This document shows, one piece after another, positions 25,353-32,593 of a stretch of DNA of 39,802 bases. The DNA is from an uncultured bacterium (lineage in GTDB: Bacteria > Verrucomicrobiota > Kiritimatiellia > RFP12 > UBA1067), in NCBI GenBank assembly GCA_902775595.1, contig CACYNF010000015.1, positions 1 to 39,802 of the forward strand, read 5' to 3'. Made by a program: the position numbers and the translations under genes. Below the pieces are notes generated by a model. The model saw only the letters and a list, made by a program, of their open reading frames with translations. It did no database searches and was not told where the DNA came from. How positions within the stretch are numbered: position 1 is the stretch's first letter; each line of letters opens with the position of its first letter.

Positions 25353-25397
25353 AAAAGTGCGCTTCACCCAATAAAAACGGGGGTGAAACGCACTTTT
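25353..25397. terminator. Strong bidirectional-looking terminator after tRNA-Val
   Basis: AAAAGTGCG (25353-25361) pairs with CGCACTTTT (25389-25397), and TTCACCC (25363-25369) with GGGTGAA (25381-25387), separated by a single mismatch, giving a 16-pair stem with an 11-base loop. A and T runs flank the stem, so it can work in both directions. Confidence 0.85.
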
Positions 25398-25769
25398 CCT
25401 CTCTCGTCGGCATACACCTTCATACAGCCCTATACACCTCAAGTGGTGGGGGACACATTGGGGGACACAAAATGAAGCTGAAGCGAGGGAAAAGCAGAAC
25501 GTTTCGCGTCAAAAAGCGTGGCACTGCTCAACACCAAGCGCGGCAGATTTGTCGCGGCGATGTTGAGGAATGGCCACAGTCATCGGCTTCAACATGACTG
25601 TGGTAATTTAGCGTGGCGATGAATCCTGAGGCTGTAAGCTCCGTTACCCGCGACGCGAAGGAGATCGCCAAGCTGCTGGCAATGGTGCCATGAGCGCCGT
25701 TGGAGAATAGAAACGCATAGCCCTTGAAAAATGGGCCTTCGCGGGGTTCCCCGGACTTCGAGAACCTCC
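25398..25769. other. Gene-poor stretch with possible integrative-element debris
   Basis: Between the terminator and the regulator gene there is no intact gene. It contains a tandem GGGGGACACA direct repeat (about 25448-25468), a short open frame at 25472, a perfect hairpin (CCACAGTCAT 25574-25583 with ATGACTGTGG 25594-25603) and a 24-codon frame at 25619-25693 that reads like a protein end (MNPEAVSSVTRDAKEIAKLL). Debris just after a tRNA 3' end is what a decayed tRNA-integrated element leaves. Confidence 0.4.
25472..25597 (+). pseudogene. Possible remnant of an integrase or other element gene
   Basis: A 41-codon frame (MKLKRGKSRTFRVKKRGTAQ...) begins after the GGGGGACACA repeats, about 120 bases past the tRNA end. 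Its basic opening resembles the start of some tyrosine recombinases, but it stops inside a hairpin. No catalytic motif is present, so the identity is a guess. Confidence 0.25.
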
Positions 25770-26948
25770 TTAGCCTTGATGCATGGCGCTCCCAATCTGA
25801 CGATGTGTCCTCTGCCACTCGCGGGGTGAGACGCCGAAGCGCGAGATGAACACCTTGCGGAATGCGATGTCGCTTTTCCATCCGCAGAAATTCGCTATGG
25901 CGGAGATCGCTGTCTTCCCGTCCTTCAGAAAATCGCATGCGACCGAAAGCCGCTGGTCGAGGATTGCGTCCCCCATTGTCTTCCCGGTCGCCGCCTTGAA
26001 CTTAAGCTCGACCATTCGCCGCGAGATGCCGAAGCTTTCCGCGATTTTTGCAGGGGTTATGCCTGTGCAGGCGCCGAGGCGTATCGTCTCAAGAGCATTC
26101 CGCACATTTCTGTCGTACGTCTGCGTTGAGCGCGTCGAGGCGCGGCGGACGATCCTGAGCGGTGGGACGATGACCTTCACGTCATGGCCGCATCTGCCAG
26201 ACATGGCATCGTCGAGAAGTCGCGCTGCGGAAGTGCCAAGCTGAAGGAAGTCCGGACGGACGCTCGAAAGCGAAGGGACGCAGTTTTCGCAGATTTCCGG
26301 ATCGTCGTCGACTGATATGACGGCAATATCGTCTGGAATGCGCACGTCGAGTCTTGCCGCAGCAGATACGGCCGCCGCACCTATCATGTCTGTGACGGCG
26401 AAGATTCCGCACGGACGCGGCAGGTGCGCCAGCGCGTCTTCAATGCGCTTTTCGAGGCGCGCGGGGTTGTCTGCGTCCTTGTGCGTCGGCGTTATGATCG
26501 TCAGTGGGAGTCCGTGCATGCGCGTGATTTTCTCCATGGCCGTGCGCTTGACCGCAGACCATACGATTGACGGATCGAACCATTCGATGAATGCCAGTGA
26601 CGAGGGGTTCAGTTCCAAAAGTTCCGAAGCTGCAAGCTTGGTGATTTCATTTGAGTCGCTCGCGACGGACGGATGCGGGCTGCCTACTATCGTAGATTCG
26701 GGATTCATAACTACAACGGGAATCTTACCAAATTTCGCATTGTCGAACATGCGTGGGTTCCCCGATGCGTCGATGATTATGCCGTCGGGCTTCCAGTATT
26801 CGAAAAGCTGTCTGAAATCTGGGCGTGAATTGCGCGCATCCACGGGTTTCAACTCCCATTCCACGGCCCTTGCATACGTGGCGATGCCGTTATATTTCTC
26901 TCTCCACACGCCGAGAGTGCCAGTTCTGAATACAATTACCGTTTTCAT
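25770..26948 (-). CDS. XylR-like transcription regulator (sugar-binding domain plus AraC HTH)
   Basis: The 392-residue protein joins a LacI/GalR-type ligand-binding domain (about 1-275; IPVVVMNPESTIVG, CGIFAVTDMIGAAAVSAAARLDVRIPDDIAVISVDDDP) to a C-terminal AraC-type DNA-binding domain (about 290-385; GITPAKIAESFGISRRMVELKFKAATG, then AISAIANFCGWKSDIAFRKVFISRFGVSPREW). This order is that of E. coli XylR, an activator that binds a sugar. It is divergent from the catabolic operon starting at 27040, so it probably controls that operon in response to its substrate. A TATGAT box on the minus strand (26961-26966) lies 12 bases before its ATG. Confidence 0.88.
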   Translation of the reverse strand: MKTVIVFRTGTLGVWREKYNGIATYARAVEWELKPVDARNSRPDFRQLFEYWKPDGIIIDASGNPRMFDNAKFGKIPVVVMNPESTIVGSPHPSVASDSNEITKLAASELLELNPSSLAFIEWFDPSIVWSAVKRTAMEKITRMHGLPLTIITPTHKDADNPARLEKRIEDALAHLPRPCGIFAVTDMIGAAAVSAAARLDVRIPDDIAVISVDDDPEICENCVPSLSSVRPDFLQLGTSAARLLDDAMSGRCGHDVKVIVPPLRIVRRASTRSTQTYDRNVRNALETIRLGACTGITPAKIAESFGISRRMVELKFKAATGKTMGDAILDQRLSVACDFLKDGKTAISAIANFCGWKSDIAFRKVFISRFGVSPREWQRTHRQIGSAMHQG

Positions 26949-27039
26949 GTCTAATAGTGTATCATATTTCGTTGTGGTTGTGTTTTATTCTGCGGTTGGG
27001 TATTTATGTGGAGTGTAGTGAGGTAGTATAATACACAAC
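26949..27039. promoter_or_regulatory. Divergent control region of regulator and catabolic operon
   Basis: The 91-base AT-rich spacer holds the TATAAT for the aldolase gene (27027-27032, seven bases before its ATG, no TG extension) and TATGAT for the regulator (26961-26966, minus strand). GTGTA (27013-27017) and TACAC (27032-27036) form an inverted pair across the -10, and another GTGTA lies at about 26957. These are candidate operator half-sites for the XylR-like protein. Confidence 0.55.
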
Positions 27040-27696
27040 ATGAGAATGAAAGCGGAGATAGAGTCGTCTGTCCGACAGGGACGCATTATTGCCATTATAC
27101 GCGGATTTGCGCCAGATGTCTGTCTGCGGCTCGCGGAGGCGTATGCCAAAGGCGGCATACGTCTTGTCGAGGTGACGTTCAACCAGAAGTCGCCTGAGAC
27201 ATGGAAGGACACCGCTACCGCGATCCGCGCGATAAGGGAGCGGTTCACCGGGACGGTGCGCGTTGGCGCGGGGACGGTTCTCACGGAAGAGCAACTTTCG
27301 ATGTGCGAAGAGGCGGGCGGCGAATACATGATAACGCCGAACGTGAACGCCGCGCTTATACGCGAGTGTGTGCGGCGTGGCTTGGTCGCAATGCCCGGTG
27401 CGCTCACGCCAAGTGAGGCCGTGACGGCCTACGATGCTGGCGCGAGCTTCGTGAAGATATTTCCAGCAGGCTCGCTTGGTCCTGGCTATGTGAAGGCGGT
27501 CATGGCACCTTTGTCGCACATTCCATTCCTTGCCGTGGGCGGCGTGGGGCCTGACAATGTTGCCGACTTCATCAAGGCAGGGTGCGTCGGCGCTGGAGTC
27601 GGAGGCAATCTCACGAACAAGGAATGGATCACCGCCGGAGAATGGGGCAAGATCGAAGATGTCGCCAGGCGACTGGTGGAGAATGTGAAAATGTGA
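27040..27696 (+). CDS. KDPG/KHG-type aldolase
   Basis: A class I aldolase that splits 2-keto-3-deoxy-6-phosphogluconate or a related keto-deoxy acid phosphate into pyruvate and an aldehyde. It has 218 residues, the normal size. VEVTFN (about 45-50) bears the catalytic Glu, VGAGTVLTEEQL (about 74-85) the phosphate/carboxylate-binding segment, and FVKIFPAG (about 136-143) the Schiff-base Lys. LAVGGVGPDNVADFI completes the barrel. It is the first gene of the operon, probably leaderless, and pairs with the KDG kinase next to it. The true substrate depends on the upstream dehydratase. Confidence 0.88.
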   Translation: MRMKAEIESSVRQGRIIAIIRGFAPDVCLRLAEAYAKGGIRLVEVTFNQKSPETWKDTATAIRAIRERFTGTVRVGAGTVLTEEQLSMCEEAGGEYMITPNVNAALIRECVRRGLVAMPGALTPSEAVTAYDAGASFVKIFPAGSLGPGYVKAVMAPLSHIPFLAVGGVGPDNVADFIKAGCVGAGVGGNLTNKEWITAGEWGKIEDVARRLVENVKM

Positions 27697-27724
27697 AAGT
27701 ATGCAATATGAAAATATGCAAATA
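27676..27724 (+). repeat. AT-rich short-repeat stretch after the aldolase gene
   Basis: Words of seven or eight bases (AATGTGAA, TATGCAA, TATGAAA, TATGCAA) recur across the end of the aldolase gene and into the spacer. The final codons of the aldolase (VENVKM) lie within it. It is less regular than the AGTTTRA arrays. Confidence 0.4.
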
Positions 27725-27782
27725 CCCAATGTGTTCGCCACCATGCCATTTCCATATTTCCACAATTCCACAATTTCATAAT

Positions 27783-27809
27783 TCTACACGATCTACACGT
27801 TCTACACGG
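27783..27809 (+). repeat. Three 9-base tandem repeats before the KDG kinase gene
   Basis: TCTACACGA-TCTACACGT-TCTACACGG in perfect register, followed by CTAAGTAAAAGAGGA and the ATG. The last two units and the CTAA-AAAGAG tail match the region before the YhcH-family gene (17625-17650). Confidence 0.75.
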
Positions 27810-27828
27810 CTAAGTAAAAGAGGACAAA

Positions 27829-28854
27829 ATGAAAATCGTAACGTTCGGTGAAATAATGATGCGCCTGAACCCCGAGGGGTATCAGCGGTTTGTCCAGGCG
27901 GAGAAGTTCGAAGCGAGCTACGCGGGAGGGGAGGCGAACGTAGCCGTGTCGCTTGCGAACTACGGCATAGACGCCTCGTTCGTGACAAAGCTGCCGGCGA
28001 ATCCGCTCGGGGAGGCGGCGAGGAATGCGCTACGGCATTTTGGCGTCGACACCTCGGACATCGTCTGGGGCGGACCTCGCCTTGGGCTCTACTTCGTCGA
28101 GAGGGGGGCGTCGCAGCGTCCGTCGAAGGTGGTCTATGACCGCGCGGGATCTTCTATCGCCCTCGCTAAGCGCGGAGACTTCGAATGGTCGAAGATTCTC
28201 AAAAAAGCGAAGTGGTTCCACTTCACGGGCATCACGCCAGCTCTCGGCGGGGAGCTTCCTGCAATCTGCCTTGACGCGCTCAAATACTGCAAGGCGCACA
28301 AGATCACGGTCTCGTGCGACCTGAACTATCGCGGCAAGCTCTGGACGAAGACTGAAGCCGGAAAGTGCATGGCGAAGCTCGTTCCCTTCGTTGACGTCCT
28401 CATCGCAAATGAGGCGGACGCGGCGGACGTGTTCGGAATAACGGCGAAGGGCACGGACGTCGATTCGGGAAAGCTCGACAAGCCCGGGTACGTTTCGGTC
28501 GCCGAACAGCTCGTGAATCGCTTCGGCGTCAAGAAGGTCGCCATAACCTTGAGGACGTCGATTTCGGCGTCGCGCAATCTCTGGGCTGGAATGCTCTACG
28601 ATGCGAAGTCGAAAAAGGGTTTCTTCTCGCCGGAGTACGATATCAGCATCGTCGACCGCGTCGGCGGAGGCGACTCCTTCGGCGGCGGACTCATCTACGC
28701 GCTCGCGACGGGCGAAACGCCGCAGTCTGCGATAGACTTCGCGGTTGCGGCGAGCTGTCTCAAACATTCGATCGAACACGACTTCAATCTCGTCACCGTC
28801 GCGGAAGTCGAGTCGCTTGCGGCGGGCAACGCATCAGGGAGGGTGCAGAGGTAG
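27829..28854 (+). CDS. kdgK: 2-keto-3-deoxygluconate kinase (PfkB family)
   Basis: The kinase phosphorylates 2-keto-3-deoxygluconate to KDPG, the substrate of the aldolase encoded just before it. The 341-residue protein has the PfkB opening GEIMMRLNPEGYQRF and the glycine-rich sugar site YAGGEANVAVSLANYG (about 31-46), and the ATP/anion-hole motif DRVGGGDSFGGGLIYA (about 276-291) with the catalytic Asp. An AGAGGA ribosome site precedes the ATG. The family assignment is firm; the exact sugar (gluconate- or galactonate-derived) is not decided by the sequence. Confidence 0.85.
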   Translation: MKIVTFGEIMMRLNPEGYQRFVQAEKFEASYAGGEANVAVSLANYGIDASFVTKLPANPLGEAARNALRHFGVDTSDIVWGGPRLGLYFVERGASQRPSKVVYDRAGSSIALAKRGDFEWSKILKKAKWFHFTGITPALGGELPAICLDALKYCKAHKITVSCDLNYRGKLWTKTEAGKCMAKLVPFVDVLIANEADAADVFGITAKGTDVDSGKLDKPGYVSVAEQLVNRFGVKKVAITLRTSISASRNLWAGMLYDAKSKKGFFSPEYDISIVDRVGGGDSFGGGLIYALATGETPQSAIDFAVAASCLKHSIEHDFNLVTVAEVESLAAGNASGRVQR

Positions 28855-28894
28855 TTTGAAGTTTAAAGTTAAAAGTTTAAAGTTCAAAGTGCAA
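28853..28894 (+). repeat. Heptamer tandem repeat after the KDG kinase gene
   Basis: Six units: AGTTTGA, AGTTTAA, AGTTAAA, AGTTTAA, AGTTCAA, AGTGCAA. The first unit shares its first two bases with the kinase stop codon. Confidence 0.8.
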
Positions 28895-28935
28895 GACGCA
28901 TAAGTTGCAGGGGCAAGTTGTTAAAGGAGAAAGTC

Positions 28936-29733
28936 ATGGCAAGGAACATTCTTATAACGGGTTCATCGCACGGAATCGGCGCAGGTTGCGCAATCGCGTT
29001 CGCGCGCGACGAGGGTGCCAACATCGGTGTCTGCGGCAACAAGGATGCCGCAGGCGCTGAGGCGGTCGCGAAGGAGTGCGAGAAGTTCGGCGTGAAGACA
29101 AAGGTCTATCTCGGCGACGTGGGATCGCACGACTTCTGCAAGGCGACGATGGAAGACTTCATCGCGACGTTCGGGAAGGTCGACGTACTCGTCAACAACG
29201 CAGGCGGCGCGCTCAAGATACCAGGCGGACCGAAGGGCGAGTTCAAGGACATGCCGATGGACTACTGGGACAGCCAGATCGCTCTCAACCTCAACTCCGC
29301 GGCGTATCTGTCGCGCTACGCCGTCGCGGACATGGTGGAAAAGAAGACGGAGGGTCGTATCGTAAACGTGTCGTCCGTCCACGGGCAGGTTACGTGGGTC
29401 CATCGCCGCATGCTGCCGTATTCCGCCGCGAAAGCGGGACTCAACATGTTCACCAAGGCGCTCGGCGTGGAGGTGGCGAAGTATGGCATCCGCGTCAACT
29501 GCGTCGCGCCAGGACTCATCTACACGAAGATCATGTCGCGTTACTCTGAGGCGGACGTCACGGGCTTCAATCACAAGATCCCTGTCGGGCGCGGCGGGAC
29601 GGTCGAGGAAATCGTTCCTACGATTCAGTTCCTCGCGGACATCGAAAAGACGCGCTTCATTGTCGGACAGGTCATCTGCGTCGACGGCGGTCAGTCCTGC
29701 GACGGGTCGATAGAGAGCATGAACTTCAAGTGA
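28936..29733 (+). CDS. Short-chain dehydrogenase/reductase
   Basis: A 265-residue NAD(P)-dependent SDR. The cofactor motif TGSSHGIGAG lies at about residues 8-17, NNAGG at about 88-92, the catalytic Ser in NVSSVHGQ (about 145-152) and the YSAAK pair at about 161-165. It ends with the family's VDGGQS. Placed between a KDG kinase and a sugar-acid dehydratase, it probably oxidises or reduces a sugar or sugar acid feeding the dehydratase; KduD-like and sugar dehydrogenase roles are both possible. The ATG at 28936 follows AAAGGAG; the frame also opens earlier at a TTG, which is less likely. Confidence 0.85.
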   Translation: MARNILITGSSHGIGAGCAIAFARDEGANIGVCGNKDAAGAEAVAKECEKFGVKTKVYLGDVGSHDFCKATMEDFIATFGKVDVLVNNAGGALKIPGGPKGEFKDMPMDYWDSQIALNLNSAAYLSRYAVADMVEKKTEGRIVNVSSVHGQVTWVHRRMLPYSAAKAGLNMFTKALGVEVAKYGIRVNCVAPGLIYTKIMSRYSEADVTGFNHKIPVGRGGTVEEIVPTIQFLADIEKTRFIVGQVICVDGGQSCDGSIESMNFK

Positions 29734-29747
29734 AAGGGAAAACAAGA

Positions 29748-31436
29748 ATGAGCAACTGCAACGGAAACTGCAACATGAAACTAAGGAGCAAGTGGGAGTT
29801 CGGCGAGGCAAGCGAATGCCGCCGCGGGCTTCTCTGCGGCATGGGCATATCGCCCGAGGAACAGTCTAGGCCGCTGATCGGCGTAGTCAATTCGTGGAAC
29901 GAGTACAATCCCGGACACGTCCACCTGAAGGGACTCGCCGAGCGCGTCAAGCAAGGCATACGCGACGCGGGCGGCTATCCGGTCGAGGTGATGACCACGG
30001 CCATCTGCGACGGCATGGTCCTCAAGGACCCGAAGTACATCGAGGTCCCCTCCAGGAACTCGATCGCCGACCAGGTCGAGATCACGGCCGACGGCAACTT
30101 CTTCGACGGCATGGTGATGCTTTCGACGTGTGATTCGATTGTGCCGGGACACCTAATGGCCGCAGCGCGTCTCGACATCCCGACCGTGCTGGTCACCGGC
30201 GGCTACATGCCACTCGGCACGTTCCGCGGCAAGGAGGTCCTGCACATCCACGCGCAGGACAAGGTCGGCACGATGCAGGACGGCAAGATCGACCCCGACG
30301 AGTACAACGGGCTCATCGAGCACTCGTGGGGAACCTGCGGCGGATGCACCTCTATGACGACCGCCAACTCCATGTGCATGGTCGCCGAGGCGCTCGGCAT
30401 GTCGCTTCCCTACAACTCCACGGTGAGCGCAGTATCTAGCGAGCTCGCGCTCATCGCCTACCGGGCAGGCCAGCGCGTGATGGACCTCCTCCGCAAGGGG
30501 ATCACGGCACGCAAGATCATCACCCCCGCCGCGCTCCGCAACGCGATCAAGATGGACATGGCGGTCGCAGCGTCCTCGAACCTCATCCTCCACATCCCGG
30601 CGATCGCGCACGAGGCCGGCTACGACGAGCCGTGGTGGAAGTACTTCGACGAGGCGTCGAACGACATCCCGCTCCTCTCGCACCTTGCGCCGTCCGGCCA
30701 GTACAACCTGCACGACCTCGACCTCGCCGGAGGACTTCCGGCCGTCATGAAGGAACTTCTTCCGAAGATCGACGGCGACGCGCTTACTGTTACCGGCAAG
30801 ACGATGGCGGAGAACGTGAAGGACGCGAAGGTCTACAACCGCGACGTAATCCACACGCTCGACAACCCCGTGATGAAGAAGCCCGGCATCGGCGTTCTCT
30901 ACGGCTCGCTCGCCCCGGAGGGCGCGATCATCAAGATCGCCGCCGTGCCTGACGCGCTCATGAACAAGTTCAGCGGCCCTGCGCGCGTGTTCAACTCGCT
31001 CGACGAGGGGCTCGAGGCGCTCCGCGCCGGAAAGGTCAAGCCGGGCGACGCGTGCGTGCTCCGCTTCCTCGGGCTCAAGGCGCGCTTCGGCACGACCGCG
31101 TTCATGTTCCAGGAGGAGCTGAAGGGCCGTCCCGAGCTCTACAACTCGTGCGCCGTCATCACCGACGGGCGCTTCTCCGGCGGCACGTCCGGCCTCTCGG
31201 TCGGCTACGTCTCGCCCGAGGCCGCGCTCGGCGGTCCGCTCGGACTCGTCAAGGAGGGCGACACTATCGAGATCGACATCCCGAACCGCAAGATCGACCT
31301 CAAAATCGACGACGCGGAGATGGCGAAGCGCAAGGCCGCGTTCTCGTGGAAGTTCGACGAGACGAAGTACCCGCGCTTCCTCAACCTCTTCGTCAAGAAC
31401 GTCGGCTCCATGGCCCACGGCGGAATATGGGAGTAA
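29748..31436 (+). CDS. IlvD/Edd-family sugar-acid dehydratase
   Basis: The 562-residue protein belongs to the Fe-S dehydratases that include dihydroxyacid, phosphogluconate and pentonate/hexonate dehydratases. Cluster cysteines are visible in STCDSIVPGH (about 125-134) and GTCGGCTSMTTANSM (about 195-209), with an earlier one in AICDGM. ITDGRFSGGTSGLSVGYVSPEA near the C-terminus is the family signature. The KDG kinase and KDPG aldolase nearby argue for an aldonate dehydratase giving a 2-keto-3-deoxy acid, not the branched-chain amino acid enzyme. An N-terminal MSNCNGNCNM adds two cysteines not usual in the family. The next gene starts ten bases before its stop. Confidence 0.85.
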   Translation: MSNCNGNCNMKLRSKWEFGEASECRRGLLCGMGISPEEQSRPLIGVVNSWNEYNPGHVHLKGLAERVKQGIRDAGGYPVEVMTTAICDGMVLKDPKYIEVPSRNSIADQVEITADGNFFDGMVMLSTCDSIVPGHLMAAARLDIPTVLVTGGYMPLGTFRGKEVLHIHAQDKVGTMQDGKIDPDEYNGLIEHSWGTCGGCTSMTTANSMCMVAEALGMSLPYNSTVSAVSSELALIAYRAGQRVMDLLRKGITARKIITPAALRNAIKMDMAVAASSNLILHIPAIAHEAGYDEPWWKYFDEASNDIPLLSHLAPSGQYNLHDLDLAGGLPAVMKELLPKIDGDALTVTGKTMAENVKDAKVYNRDVIHTLDNPVMKKPGIGVLYGSLAPEGAIIKIAAVPDALMNKFSGPARVFNSLDEGLEALRAGKVKPGDACVLRFLGLKARFGTTAFMFQEELKGRPELYNSCAVITDGRFSGGTSGLSVGYVSPEAALGGPLGLVKEGDTIEIDIPNRKIDLKIDDAEMAKRKAAFSWKFDETKYPRFLNLFVKNVGSMAHGGIWE

Positions 31437-32593
31437 CGGACGTCCTTGTCATAGGCGGCGGGCTCGCCGGATGGCGGGCGGCGGAGGCGGCGGTGAATGC
31501 CGGCGCCTCCGTGGCGCTCGTCGCGAACGGGGCCGGGAACTCTCCCGACATCCACGCGATAAACGTTCCAGTCCGCGAAGACGACTCGGTTGAGCTCTTC
31601 GTGGAGGACACGCTCAAAAGCGGGCGCGGCGGATGCGACCGTGCGCTTGTCGAAACGCTGTGCCGCGAGTCGGTGAAGCTTGCGGACGAGTTTCCGTTCG
31701 ACCGCAACCTAGACGGGTCGTACAAGCTGCTCCAGCCGCTCGGCTGTAGCGTCCCGCGATGTGTCTCCATCGACCACAAAATAGGCGCGTGGGCGCTTGC
31801 AAGGATTCGCCGCGAACTTTCAGGCAAAGTGGACGTCATCAACGGCCGCGTGACAAAGCTATCCTTCAATTCTCAACTTTCAACTTTCAACTTTCAACTT
31901 GGCGACGGCGGCGCTTCCGGCGTCGCCAGAGCCGTCGTCATCGCGACGGGCGGCTGGTGCGGGAAGTACGATTTCTCCGACAACCCGCCTGAGCTGCGCG
32001 GCGACGGAATCGACATGGCCGTCAAGCTCGGCGCGGCGACGCGCGACATGGACCAGGTCCAGTACGAGCCGACGGTAGCCCTCGCGCCGGAGAGAGTGCG
32101 CTGCATACCCGTCATCACGACAATGCTCTTCGATGGCGCGACGTTCAGGAACGCAAAAGGCGAGGAGTTTCTTTCAGACAAGCACGCGAACAAGGATGAA
32201 ATATCTCGCGCCATCTTCGCCGAGATAGAGGCGGGTAGAGGGTCCGATGGCGGCGTGTGGTTCGACGCGACGCAAGTGCCGCGCGGGATTCTCGATACGA
32301 CGTACATCGACACCGTGAAGCGCTACGAGGCGGCGGGCGTCGACATCCATCGCGAGTCCATGCTCGTTGCGCCCGCGCCGCATACATCACTTGGCGGACT
32401 CGTGATCGATACGCATTGCCGCGTGCTTAGAACCGACGGAACGCCGATTCCCGGCCTCTTCGCCGCCGGAGAAGTGACGGGCGGCATCCACGGCTTTAAC
32501 CGCATCGGCGGAAACGCCGGCACCGAGACGCTCGTATTTGGTAAAATAGCCGGTGAGGAGGCGGCGACATACGCAAAGGGGAAAGCGGAATGA
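31427..32593 (+). CDS. FAD-dependent oxidoreductase (fumarate reductase/flavocytochrome c-like)
   Basis: The 388-residue protein opens with a dinucleotide-binding fold, VLVIGGGLAGWRAAEAAVNAG, and ends with GLFAAGEVTGGIHGFNRIGG and AGTETLVFGKIAGEEAA (about 344-382), the FAD-binding close of the succinate dehydrogenase/fumarate reductase flavoprotein family. VIATGGWCGKY marks the middle FAD contact. It probably oxidises or reduces a hydroxy or keto acid of the pathway. Four or five heptamer repeat units (31865-31899) lie inside the gene and code for SFNSQLSTFNFQLSTFNFQL-like residues just before the last strand of the FAD fold. It overlaps the dehydratase gene by ten bases and the next gene by four. 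Confidence 0.8.
   Translation: MGVTDVLVIGGGLAGWRAAEAAVNAGASVALVANGAGNSPDIHAINVPVREDDSVELFVEDTLKSGRGGCDRALVETLCRESVKLADEFPFDRNLDGSYKLLQPLGCSVPRCVSIDHKIGAWALARIRRELSGKVDVINGRVTKLSFNSQLSTFNFQLGDGGASGVARAVVIATGGWCGKYDFSDNPPELRGDGIDMAVKLGAATRDMDQVQYEPTVALAPERVRCIPVITTMLFDGATFRNAKGEEFLSDKHANKDEISRAIFAEIEAGRGSDGGVWFDATQVPRGILDTTYIDTVKRYEAAGVDIHRESMLVAPAPHTSLGGLVIDTHCRVLRTDGTPIPGLFAAGEVTGGIHGFNRIGGNAGTETLVFGKIAGEEAATYAKGKAE
31865..31899 (-). repeat. Heptamer tandem repeat inside the FAD oxidoreductase gene
   Basis: On the minus strand the units read AGTTGAA three times, then AGTTGAG and a degenerate AATTGAA. This is the same family as the intergenic arrays, here in coding DNA and in the opposite orientation to most. 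Confidence 0.8.

Noticed and set aside
27004..27771. Minus-strand open frame over the KDPG aldolase gene
   Set aside because: The plus-strand gene has an intact catalytic Lys motif and promoter; the antisense peptide matches nothing.
31052..31426. Upstream extension of the FAD oxidoreductase
   Set aside because: It overlaps the dehydratase gene completely and reads as a shadow; the flavin-binding motif begins a few residues after the ATG at 31427.
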